A stretch of 64,000 bases of DNA from Rikenellaceae bacterium (GTDB lineage: Bacteria > Bacteroidota > Bacteroidia > Bacteroidales > Rikenellaceae), in contig CABJAJ010000001.1 of NCBI GenBank assembly GCA_902363575.1, forward strand, positions 310,001 through 374,000, written 5' to 3'. Below are positions 32,009-38,413 of the stretch, in pieces (within the stretch, counting starts at the first letter, position 1; the number at the start of each line of letters is the position of its first letter). The notes under the pieces were generated by a model. It did not search any database and had not been told where the DNA came from. It saw only the letters and a list, made by a program, of their open reading frames with translations. Both the position numbers and the translations under genes were made by a program.

Positions 32009-32329
32009 ATGTTTGTCACCATAGAAGAAGCCGCCCATGAGCTCCACTATTCGGAGCTCCAAATATGGGCTCTTATTATCAATCACTGTATAGGTTACAA
32101 GAAGCACAAAGGCAAAATCAAAGTCAAATACGAGGATTTGGACGTGTGGGCACGTCGCAATCCCGAAACCTATGAAGCGTTGCAGAAGCAGCCGACGGAT
32201 AAAAACCCTCTTGCTGCCTACTTCGGGATTAATGTGCAGTACAAATTCAAACAAGTTATGGGATTTGATAATGTAGTTTCGGCCAAGATCACAAAGCCGG
32301 ACAACCAAATTAGATTCGGAGGTAAGTAA
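32009..32329 (+). CDS. HTH protein, excisionase-like (106 aa)
   Basis: N-terminal winged HTH of the MerR/excisionase style (TIEEAAHELHYSELQIWALI, IKVKYEDLDVWARRNPETYE), then a less ordered tail. Could regulate array 2, which starts 55 nt downstream, or act as a directionality factor. Confidence 0.55.
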   Translation: MFVTIEEAAHELHYSELQIWALIINHCIGYKKHKGKIKVKYEDLDVWARRNPETYEALQKQPTDKNPLAAYFGINVQYKFKQVMGFDNVVSAKITKPDNQIRFGGK

Positions 32330-32383
32330 CATCGCAGCGCCCCCACTATGCAGATTTGCATTTCGCTATTCAGGTAAACTCTA

Positions 32384-32415
32384 TTTGCGGGTCTGAAAAA
32401 ATATGCCTATCTTTG
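32384..32415 (+). promoter_or_regulatory. Promoter of RNA 2a
   Basis: TTTG (32,384-32,387), 20 nt, TATCTTTG (32,408-32,415); RNA arm starts 5 nt later. Confidence 0.72.
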
Positions 32416-32419
32416 TACT

Positions 32420-32566
32420 GTCGTACATTTGAGAGGCGGGTTAAACTCGCTAATATTTGCGGGTATTTTTTATGCCCGTAACTTAGGTTTCATACTCCCG
32501 TGCAGAGCGTTAATGCGCCTGCTGCCTCTCAAGGTGTACGACAACGGGTCGGTATGAAACCTTTTT
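32420..32566 (+). ncRNA. C4-like antisense RNA 2a (type A)
   Basis: 5' arm GTCGTACATTTGAGAGGC (32,420-32,437) pairs with 3' arm GCCTCTCAAGGTGTACGAC (32,524-32,542). Inside: a GGGTAT/ATGCCC hairpin and the conserved TTAATG loop (32,510-32,515). Terminator AGGTTTCATAC/GTATGAAACCT (32,485-32,495 with 32,552-32,562) then TTTT. The 3' arm matches TGTCGTACA (32,594-32,602), directly before the ATG at 32,603. Confidence 0.75.
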
Positions 32567-32602
32567 ATTTACATATTGTTTTACTTTCTAAAATGTCGTA
32601 CA

Positions 32603-32680
32603 ATGAAAGAATCAACATTTCAAGGTGGCGCTATTGGCGTCGCTCCTCCGAAATTCGTTCGGGGAAATTCCGCGAATCTT
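32603..32680 (+). pseudogene. Truncated icd-like ORF 2a
   Basis: MKESTFQGGAIGVAPPKF, homologous to the first ~14 residues of the full copy at 33,185 (MKDLTFQSGAIGVTNP), then diverges into the next promoter; open frame to 32,887. The antisense target lies immediately upstream of the start. Confidence 0.6.
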
Positions 32681-32712
32681 TTTGCTAAAGTTAAATTTAA
32701 ATCGTATGTTTG
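32681..32712 (+). promoter_or_regulatory. Promoter of RNA 2b
   Basis: TTTG (32,681-32,684), 20 nt, TATGTTTG (32,705-32,712), at the end of a ~112-bp repeat (32,601-32,712) that recurs at 32,896-33,007. Confidence 0.72.
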
Positions 32713-32716
32713 CAAC

Positions 32717-32862
32717 GTCCTACATACGAAAGGCGGGATTAACTCGCTGATAGCGGGTATTTTTATGCCCGCATACATAGGTTTCGTACTCCCTTGCAGA
32801 GCGTTAATGCGCCTGCTGCCTTTCGTAGGTGTAGGACAAAGGGTCGGTATGAAACCTTTTTT
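32717..32862 (+). ncRNA. C4-like antisense RNA 2b (type A)
   Basis: 5' arm GTCCTACATACGAAAGGC (32,717-32,734) pairs with 3' arm GCCTTTCGTAGGTGTAGGAC (32,818-32,837). Internal hairpin GCGGGTAT-TTTT-ATGCCCGC and TTAATG loop (32,804-32,809). Terminator AGGTTTCGTAC/GTATGAAACCT (32,779-32,789 with 32,847-32,857) then T run. The 3' arm matches TGTCCTACA (32,889-32,897), just before ATG 32,898. The match differs from 2a by compensating changes (TCGTAC to TCCTAC) in arm and target. Confidence 0.78.
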
Positions 32863-32897
32863 ATTTACATATTGTTTCACTTTCTAAATGTCCTACA

Positions 32898-32975
32898 ATG
32901 AAAGAATCAACATTTCAAGGTGGCGCTATTGGCGTCACTCCTCCGAAATTCGTTCGGGGAAATTCCGCGAATCTT
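32898..32975 (+). pseudogene. Truncated icd-like ORF 2b
   Basis: Starts MKESTFQGGAIGVTPPKFVR, nearly identical to ORF 2a, ending in the next promoter; open to 33,188. N-terminal remnant with an intact upstream antisense target. Confidence 0.6.
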
Positions 32976-33007
32976 TTTGCTAAAGTTAAATTTAAATCGT
33001 ATGTTTG
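32976..33007 (+). promoter_or_regulatory. Promoter of RNA 2c
   Basis: TTTG (32,976-32,979), 20 nt, TATGTTTG (33,000-33,007), second copy of the array 2 repeat. Confidence 0.72.
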
Positions 33008-33011
33008 TGCT

Positions 33012-33155
33012 GTCTTCTATACAGCATGGCGAGTGAGGCTCGTCGTTGCGGGCATTTTTTATGCCCCTTATATACGGTTTCGTACCCCCGTGTGGAGCGT
33101 TAATGCGCCCACTGCCATGCTGGTGGAAGACAACGGGAAAGGCGAAACCGTTTTT
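33012..33155 (+). ncRNA. C4-like antisense RNA 2c (type A)
   Basis: 5' arm GTCTTCTATACAGCATGGC (33,012-33,030) pairs with 3' arm GCCATGCTGGTGGAAGAC (33,114-33,131). TTAATG loop at 33,100-33,105. Terminator ACGGTTTCG/CGAAACCGT (33,074-33,082 with 33,143-33,151) then TTTT. The 3' arm is complementary to ACCAGCAT (33,176-33,183), 1 nt before the start codon at 33,185; GTC 3-6 nt further upstream can extend the pairing. Confidence 0.74.
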
Positions 33156-33184
33156 ATTTTTGCCACACAGTCAAAACCAGCATT

Positions 33185-33472
33185 ATGAAAGATTTAACAT
33201 TTCAAAGTGGCGCTATTGGCGTCACAAATCCTCGTAAACAGGATTCTACTCCAGTTGTCGTAAACGCAAAGCTCGTCCATCTTACGGGCTTGGTACTTGA
33301 CGCCCACTCAGCTATTGAACACTACATGTTCGATAAAGAAGGCATCTGCAATTATCCTTACGAGGATAGAGCGTGCTCGTTAGACCAATCGATGACCGAC
33401 GTAACCTCTACTTTGGTAGAGTGCATCGGCATGGAGGTCGTGGACGAAATTCGTAAAACTAAAAAATCTTAA
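33185..33472 (+). CDS. Small icd-like ORF, full-length, locus 2 (95 aa)
   Basis: MKDLTFQSGAIGVTNPRKQD, then a C-terminal block (HYMFDKEGICNYPYEDRACS, VECIGMEVVDEIRK) that is a divergent form of the block in the other loci: FxKxxxCxYPxED is conserved. Stop is 4 nt before the antirepressor at 33,477, so coupling is likely. Unknown biochemical role; may be purely a translational gate. Confidence 0.72.
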   Translation: MKDLTFQSGAIGVTNPRKQDSTPVVVNAKLVHLTGLVLDAHSAIEHYMFDKEGICNYPYEDRACSLDQSMTDVTSTLVECIGMEVVDEIRKTKKS

Positions 33473-33476
33473 ACCT

Positions 33477-34313
33477 ATGAAAACTTCGATTTATGAATAC
33501 AACGGCTGTGCTATATCATTCAACAAGGAAAAAGATAGCACAATGGTCAATGCAACCGAAATGGCAAAGCCGTTTGGGAAGCGTACAACTAACTGGCTTA
33601 CTACAAATCAAGCACAAGAGCTAATTTCCACATTATCAGCCAAAACTGGAATCCCAGTAACGGGATTAGTGCTTGTAAATCAGGGTGGTAGCAATTCAGG
33701 TACATGGATGCACGAAGATGTGGCTTTAATGTTTGCTCAATGGCTTTCGCCCGAATTTTACTTTTGGTGTAACGATCGGATCAAGGAGTTGGCAAAGTAC
33801 GGCATTACCGCTACACAACCGGCCATCGACACGATCCTGAGTGATCCCGACAACGCGATCAAGATTCTCACCGCACTCAAGGAAGAACGCGCCGCGAAAG
33901 AAAGATTAGAAGTGCAGACCGTCATCCAGCAGAAAGAAATCGAGAAAGCGGCGCCCAAAGTGGAATATTTCGATCGGGTCATGCAGAGCTCGACAGTTTA
34001 CACCACCACACAGGTAGCAAAAGAATTTGGAATGGGAGCAAAAAGTTTCAATAAGCTACTGCGTGAAAAGAAACTGGTATTCCAACAAAACGGACAATGG
34101 CTCCTGTATGCGCCCCACGATCGGCAAGGCTACACCAAAACCAGGACGTACAACTTTTTCAGAGAAGATGGTACGCCGGGGACGTCCACACAGACGGTAT
34201 GGACTGAAAAAGGGCGCGAATGGCTGCATCGCATTATGAAAGACAAAAATGCACACGGAGTTTATGTATCTTTACCTCACGCACGAGTAGCAACGATTGC
34301 CACGCAGATGTAA
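33477..34313 (+). CDS. KilA-N/KilAC antirepressor, locus 2 (278 aa)
   Basis: KilA-N domain (residues ~5-105: KDSTMVNATEMAKPFGKRTT, NWLTTNQAQELI, GGSNSGTWMHEDVALMFAQW, LSPEFYFWCNDRIKEL), coiled linker (KEERAAKERLEVQTVIQQKE) and KilAC domain (KAAPKVEYFDRVMQSSTVYT, GMGAKSFNKLLREKKL, VWTEKGREWLHRIM). This is the most complete antirepressor in the window. Follows the icd-like ORF by 4 nt and three C4-like RNAs. Confidence 0.9.
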   Translation: MKTSIYEYNGCAISFNKEKDSTMVNATEMAKPFGKRTTNWLTTNQAQELISTLSAKTGIPVTGLVLVNQGGSNSGTWMHEDVALMFAQWLSPEFYFWCNDRIKELAKYGITATQPAIDTILSDPDNAIKILTALKEERAAKERLEVQTVIQQKEIEKAAPKVEYFDRVMQSSTVYTTTQVAKEFGMGAKSFNKLLREKKLVFQQNGQWLLYAPHDRQGYTKTRTYNFFREDGTPGTSTQTVWTEKGREWLHRIMKDKNAHGVYVSLPHARVATIATQM

Positions 34314-34358
34314 TTAAAAGGCTATTTTTAAGAGTGTTTAATTCATAAATTACATAAG

Positions 34359-34823
34359 ATGAGAGATCAAACCACAACAATCGAACAATCGAACGACCTT
34401 TTGGCTTGGGGAATTCAGGAAGAAAAGGCGAGTATGGTATATGTGAATAATGCCGATTTGCCAACGTTTAGAGAAGAAATCGATCTGGCCGATTTAGTCG
34501 AAAGCGGGCATGAGTACACTCCCGCCTTTACGGTCGCCGACTTATTAAGGTTGTTTCCTCCACAGATACGCATTGACAATGTGTTGCTTCCAAGTTACAA
34601 GTTTTTCAAATTGCCCGATTCGGGGAGTACAGAATTTCAGTTTCAAATACGAAGAGAGGACTACGAACGTCCGCTTGAACCGTGGCGCGTTGGGTACATA
34701 TCTGTCGGAAACACTATAACAGATGGCCTTTATGCAAACACGGTTGTAGGTGATAATTTGGTCGATTTACTTTGTAACCGTATCGATTGGCTATTGACGA
34801 ACGGATATAATTTGTGGAGATAA
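34359..34823 (+). CDS. Hypothetical protein, TTTIEQSRRLLELG family, copy 2 (154 aa)
   Basis: Starts MRDQTTTIEQSNDLLAWGIQ, with AFTVADLLRLFPPQI and LLCNRIDWLLTNGYNLW, parallel to 28,079-28,501 but with a different central region. Function unknown. Its end lies just before the promoter of array 3. Confidence 0.65.
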   Translation: MRDQTTTIEQSNDLLAWGIQEEKASMVYVNNADLPTFREEIDLADLVESGHEYTPAFTVADLLRLFPPQIRIDNVLLPSYKFFKLPDSGSTEFQFQIRREDYERPLEPWRVGYISVGNTITDGLYANTVVGDNLVDLLCNRIDWLLTNGYNLWR

Positions 34824-34828
34824 CGCTA

Positions 34829-34859
34829 TTGGATTTATAAAAAATTATGAATACTTTTG
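34829..34859 (+). promoter_or_regulatory. Promoter of RNA 3a
   Basis: TTGG (34,829-34,832), 19 nt, TACTTTTG (34,852-34,859); same sequence as the locus M promoter. Confidence 0.7.
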
Positions 34860-34863
34860 TCTT

Positions 34864-35010
34864 GCTAAACTTCAAATGAGGCGGATAGTGTCCGCCAAAT
34901 GCGGGCATTTTATGTTTGCAATAGTGATTTCGTACCCCCGTGCCGGATGGTTAATGCCCCGGCAAGCCTCATTTGGTGTTTAGCAGCGGGACAGGCGAAA
35001 TCACTTTTTT
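34864..35010 (+). ncRNA. C4-like antisense RNA 3a (type A)
   Basis: 5' arm GCTAAACTTCAAATGAGGC (34,864-34,882) pairs with 3' arm GCCTCATTTGGTGTTTAGC (34,966-34,984). Internal GGCGGA/TCCGCC hairpin and TTAATG loop (34,951-34,956). Terminator AGTGATTTCG/CGAAATCACT (34,923-34,932 with 34,996-35,005) then TTTTT. The 3' arm matches TGCTAAAACCAAATGA (35,025-35,040), overlapping the start codon at 35,037: 16 paired bases with one bulge, the longest pairing of the nine. Confidence 0.8.
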
Positions 35011-35036
35011 GTTTAACGGTTTAATGCTAAAACCAA

Positions 35037-35117
35037 ATGAAAAACTATCAAATTTCTGCGGCCATGCCGCACACGGGCTTTTGTAGCCCTCAGCTTGTTT
35101 CCTTAATCCGGAAACAC
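35037..35117 (+). pseudogene. Truncated icd-like ORF 3a
   Basis: Starts MKNYQISAAMPHTGFCSPQL, the same start as locus M (746-991), then shares LVSLIRKH with ORF 3b before being cut by the next promoter. Open frame to 35,321. Confidence 0.6.
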
Positions 35118-35130
35118 ATCCAACGTAAAT

Positions 35131-35161
35131 TTTGTAGAACTCTTAATTTAGAGTATCTTTG
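35131..35161 (+). promoter_or_regulatory. Promoter of RNA 3b
   Basis: TTTG (35,131-35,134), 19 nt, TATCTTTG (35,154-35,161); RNA arm begins 5 nt later. Confidence 0.72.
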
Positions 35162-35165
35162 TGAC

Positions 35166-35298
35166 GCCAAACAATACAACTTGCGTCATAACAGATGCTT
35201 GTTACGTTTTATGCTGCGCTATAAAGCGTCGCCCCTGTTCCGCATCTGCTTGACGCAGTTGTGTTGTTTGGCAAAACTTAGGGGGCGACGTCTTTTTT
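35166..35298 (+). ncRNA. C4-like antisense RNA 3b (type B)
   Basis: 5' arm GCCAAACAATACAACTTGCG (35,166-35,185) pairs with 3' arm beginning TGACGCAGTTGTG and ending TTGTTTGGC (35,251-35,272). Internal stem CAGATGC/GCATCTG. Terminator CGTCGCCCC/GGGGCGACG (35,227-35,235 with 35,282-35,290) then TCTTTTTT. The 3' arm end is complementary to GCCAAACAA at the start of the next ORF (35,338-35,346). The target is nearly that of RNA 1b (GCCAAACAAG), so cross-regulation is conceivable. Confidence 0.76.
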
Positions 35299-35335
35299 AT
35301 TCCCCCTTATATATAAACTAACTTTTAACTGAACA

Positions 35336-35608
35336 ATGCCAAACAAAGTTAAAAGCGGAATTGAGGTGAATAATAGTAGCCACGCCGCAACGGGGATGAT
35401 TCCTTTCAATCCTCAGCTTGTTTCCTTAATCCGGAAACACCACTCTTTTCAAAACGATCTTGCCTCTTTCATGTTCGCCGACAAGGGCAAGTGCACTTAC
35501 CCTCACGAGGACGAGGCTTTCATGCTCGACAATGCAGCAACGGAAATCCAAGACACCTTGATTACCTGTGCCGGCAAGGAAGTGTGGAATAACGTAACAA
35601 AGGAGTAA
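35336..35608 (+). CDS. Small icd-like ORF, full-length, locus 3 (90 aa)
   Basis: Starts MPNKVKSGIEVNNSSHAATG, then NPQLVSLIRKHHSFQNDLAS and the conserved block (MFADKGKCTYPHEDEAF, NAATEIQDTLITCAGKEVW). Stop is 17 nt before the KilA-N gene at 35,626. Belongs to the same family as 746-991 and 20,745-21,029. Confidence 0.72.
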   Translation: MPNKVKSGIEVNNSSHAATGMIPFNPQLVSLIRKHHSFQNDLASFMFADKGKCTYPHEDEAFMLDNAATEIQDTLITCAGKEVWNNVTKE

Positions 35609-35625
35609 TTTAAAAAAGTCTGATT

Positions 35626-36308
35626 ATGAATACTTCAATCTTTCGTTTTAAGGGTAATGATATTACCATGAAACAAGAAAACGGAATTGTGTATGTCAAT
35701 CTTACGGAGGTTGCAAAATCCTTCCGAATAAAAATTTGTCTAAAATTCTTAACTCGCAGGAAATCAAGGATTACGTAAATTCTCTGAGCAGAATAACAAA
35801 TGTTATTCTGCCTGATTTATTGATAGTTAAGAATGGCGGCAAAGAAGATGAGCACGGTACTTGGGCGCATCAAAAAATAGCCCTCCGCGTATGCCAAAAA
35901 CTCTCGACCGAGTTTGCTATCATGGTCGATACGAAGATCGAGGAGCTTTTGACACAAGGGCACACTTCCATAGAACGCGATCACCCTATTTCTTCCGCAG
36001 AAATGTTCATGCTTCAAGCAAAGGTCAATATGGACCAGCAGCGGCAGATCGATCGCATAGGGAATCAGGTGAACTTGATCGACGCCCGTACCCGCACAAC
36101 ACCCGGATGGTTTACGGTAGCCGGTTATGCCGCTTTCCACAAAAAGATTTTTGTCGGTTATAAGAAAGCAGCGGAACTTGGCCGTCGTGCGGCTGCTCTG
36201 TGCCGTAAACGCGGCGTGCGTTCCGAGACTACACCCGATCCGCGTTTCGGTCACGTTCGTGTATTTCCGCCTGAAATCCTGGACGAGATTTTCGAGGCGT
36301 ACATTTGA
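35626..36308 (+). pseudogene. KilA-N antirepressor, frameshifted, locus 3
   Basis: The KilA-N start is MNTSIFRFKGNDITMKQENG ... VYVNLTEVAKSFR, but this frame stops after 49 codons. The rest of the domain continues in the -1 frame (NLSKILNSQEIKDYVNSLSR, GGKEDEHGTWAHQKIALRVC, LSTEFAIMVDTKIEEL) to 36,308, followed by a C-terminal DNA-binding-like part (GWFTVAGYAAFHKKIFVGYK ... FGHVRVFPPEILDEIFEAY). The break coincides with an A5 run (35,730-35,734). Either an inactivating indel, a sequencing error, or slippage on A5. The second part alone could start at a TTG (35,736). Confidence 0.75.
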
Positions 36309-36328
36309 GTAACATATGTTTCACAAGA

Positions 36329-36355
36329 AAGGGAGGGCGAAAGTCCTCCCTTTTT
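36329..36355 (+). terminator. Terminator after KilA-N gene
   Basis: AAGGGAGG/CCTCCCTT with a GCGAAAGT loop and following T run. Ends the locus 3 transcript before the HTH gene at 36,369. Confidence 0.8.
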
Positions 36356-36368
36356 ATACATCAATATT

Positions 36369-36653
36369 ATGGGACAACCGATTGAAATTTTGCATCTGAA
36401 ACAAATGCAGGCGTCCTATGAAGCCGGTTTTAAACGCTGCGCGGAGGAATTAGGAATTTTAAAGCCTTTCCTTTCGCTAAGTCAATGCTATAAACGATGG
36501 GGACGCAAGACCGTGAATCGTTGGGCCGATGAGGGACTAATAACGATTATCAAAGACGGAACCACCACCAGCAGGTGCCGTGTCAAAAGGGAGGAAATCG
36601 AATTAGTAGCTACAATGAGCAATCGAGCGAGTTGGTTTGAAAAGCACGAATAG
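36369..36653 (+). CDS. HTH protein, putative excisionase (94 aa)
   Basis: Basic protein with an excisionase-like HTH (PFLSLSQCYKRWGRKTVNRW, ADEGLITIIKDGTTTSRCRV). It lies beside the integrase, convergent with only 10 nt between stops, which is typical of a recombination directionality factor. Assignment from context and motif style. Confidence 0.6.
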   Translation: MGQPIEILHLKQMQASYEAGFKRCAEELGILKPFLSLSQCYKRWGRKTVNRWADEGLITIIKDGTTTSRCRVKREEIELVATMSNRASWFEKHE

Positions 36654-36663
36654 ATTTCTACAT

Positions 36664-38019
36664 CTACTTATTTTTGCTTTTGTTAGATTCATCAATTTTG
36701 CTTTGGATAAAATCTAATATTTTGCGGTGATTCATGTCATTTTTTGTAAATCGCCGATGAATGTATCCGCGAGTAACCTTTAGATTCTTTCCTTTTTCTA
36801 AGTTTGTGCCGTCGCCTACATGATTCAGTAATAAAGCGACTTCCCCGTCACTTATTCCGCAATCTTCGGACGCAATGGTAGCAAGAGTATGGCGCATGTA
36901 GTAAGTGGATAAATCGGCTTTAATACCTAAGTACGTTGCAAGCTGCTTACATCCTCTGTTTACATTCTTATTGAAATACAGGTAATTGCCATACATTTTA
37001 TAAAAGCAAAATAGGCGTTTTTTATCCGGATCATTATATTTTCTTAGAAGCGGTAATACTTCGGGTTCAATTTTAACACTCATCAGCGCCTCGTCTGTTG
37101 CTCGGCGACGCCGGGCGGTTTTCTGTCGGTGATACGTAATTCTTCGCCCTGTGAGTTTTACATCTTCACCGAATAAGTCTGCCGTGTTCATGGCAACCAA
37201 ATAGAAAGACAAGGCACAAACGTCTCGTGCCAACTGCATCCTTTGGCCGGGGAGTTTCTTAGCTTCCAAAATCTTTATTAGATCATCGATACCTAAATCC
37301 CTTTTGGCGGGAGCTTCTGTTACTTCAATATGCAACTTTTTGCTATTGAATGGATTGTGTGAAATTAGGGTTACTTCGCTATCAGGGTCGTTATATTGTT
37401 CACAAGCTGCATTAAACAATATTTGAATACGGGTTAAATAGTCTTTGACTGTCTGAGGTTTTACCCCCGGTAATGTTCTTTGGGTCGTTCCGCCTAATTG
37501 GTTGGGACGTATAATAGTCCGGGGTTTTTGCATGAATTCTGCAAATGCCAACAGATTTTTAATATTGATTTCTTTTATTGAGATAACAGGTCGTCCAAAA
37601 AAATCGATTAGGCTGTTCATAGTTGTATCAAAGAGAACTGCATATCCTGCACGCCCATCGTTTCTTAATGCTTGAATATAGTTCCTTGCAAACTCAACGA
37701 AATCAATGCCTATTCCGTCAGTACCTTGTCGCTGTGCAAGAATAAAATTCTTAAGCTCCTGCGCGGAATATTGGCTTAAATCTGCACCTAAGCCTTTCAA
37801 AAGCATTTCTTCGTACTTTCCAATTATTTTAGTAAGCTGGATAATTAAGGTGCTATCACGCAATCCTGAAAAGTCGGCTTTGATTTGCTTGCGTGTGACG
37901 TACACATAAGTTGGGATATAAAGGGCAACACGTTTATGCGTGATCCTAATTGCTACGGGATATTTGTCGTCGGTCGCTCGTTTGTCTTTTTCCCGGACTG
38001 AAATCACGAAAGTTGCCAT
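36664..38019 (-). CDS. int: Phage integrase, tyrosine recombinase (451 aa)
   Basis: Bacteroidetes-type integrase: Arm-like N-terminus (ATFVISVREKDKRATDDKYP), SAM-like core-binding domain (~125-235), catalytic domain. Lys in YHRQKTARRR, His in YMRHTLATIA, His in LLNHVGDG and the Tyr nucleophile in TRGYIHRRF are visible. The usual first catalytic Arg (xxGLRxxD) appears as VAMNTADLF, as in some IntDOT-like relatives. Adjacent to tRNA-Thr, it probably integrated the prophage at or near that gene. A -7 box TACATTTG (38,086-38,093, minus) precedes it. Confidence 0.9.
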   Translation of the reverse strand: MATFVISVREKDKRATDDKYPVAIRITHKRVALYIPTYVYVTRKQIKADFSGLRDSTLIIQLTKIIGKYEEMLLKGLGADLSQYSAQELKNFILAQRQGTDGIGIDFVEFARNYIQALRNDGRAGYAVLFDTTMNSLIDFFGRPVISIKEINIKNLLAFAEFMQKPRTIIRPNQLGGTTQRTLPGVKPQTVKDYLTRIQILFNAACEQYNDPDSEVTLISHNPFNSKKLHIEVTEAPAKRDLGIDDLIKILEAKKLPGQRMQLARDVCALSFYLVAMNTADLFGEDVKLTGRRITYHRQKTARRRRATDEALMSVKIEPEVLPLLRKYNDPDKKRLFCFYKMYGNYLYFNKNVNRGCKQLATYLGIKADLSTYYMRHTLATIASEDCGISDGEVALLLNHVGDGTNLEKGKNLKVTRGYIHRRFTKNDMNHRKILDFIQSKIDESNKSKNK

Positions 38020-38211
38020 AGTATAATCTTAAGTTATTTGTCGGAATTAGTCGAATCTGTCAAAGTTCGACAAACTATTACCAAACAAATGTACATAAAA
38101 GTACACAAAAACCATGTTCTTTTGAGATAAAAAAGAAAGACGCAATCATTGCGTCTTTCTTTAAAAGTCCCTCTGTATGTGTCTGTAAGGGGTTTTGAGC
38201 GGGTTTTTTGT
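38020..38211. other. Right prophage end / candidate attachment region
   Basis: Between integrase start and tRNA-Thr. Holds an inverted repeat TTTGTCG...CGACAAA (38,038-38,074), a promoter box for int (38,086-38,093) and a terminator. The tRNA 3' end would be the expected attB; the matching copy is not found in the window, so the left end must lie before base 1. Confidence 0.4.
38135..38161 (-). terminator. Terminator downstream of tRNA-Thr (bidirectional)
   Basis: GAAAGACGCAA-TCA-TTGCGTCTTTC perfect 11-bp stem with A/T flanks on both sides. Confidence 0.75.
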
Positions 38212-38287
38212 TGGAGCCGAAACCGGGACTTGAACCCGGGACCTTATCATTACGAGTGATACGCTCTACCAACTGAGCTATTTCGGC
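38212..38287 (-). tRNA. tRNA-Thr (anticodon CGT)
   Basis: Minus-strand cloverleaf: acceptor GCCGAAA/TTTCGGC, D-arm AGCTCAGTTGGTAGAGC, anticodon stem TATCA/TGATA with loop CTCGTAA (anticodon CGT at 38,252-38,254), T-arm CCGGGTTCAAGTCCCGG, discriminator T and encoded CCA (38,212-38,214). The 3' end faces the prophage. Confidence 0.96.
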
Positions 38288-38413
38288 AACAAGGGTACGG
38301 GACCCTTTCGGGGTGCAAATATCGGAAAAATATTTGAAAAACAAAATCCGGGACGAAGATTCTTGCGGCAAACGGGGATTTTCTTGTTATATTCGCACCA
38401 AAAACCGTCGCGG

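Noticed and set aside
32384..33472. Type I toxin-antitoxin modules
   Set aside because: The small ORFs are hydrophilic, without the membrane helix usual for type I toxins, and are followed by antirepressors; the RNA is on the same strand rather than overlapping antisense. Not fully excluded.
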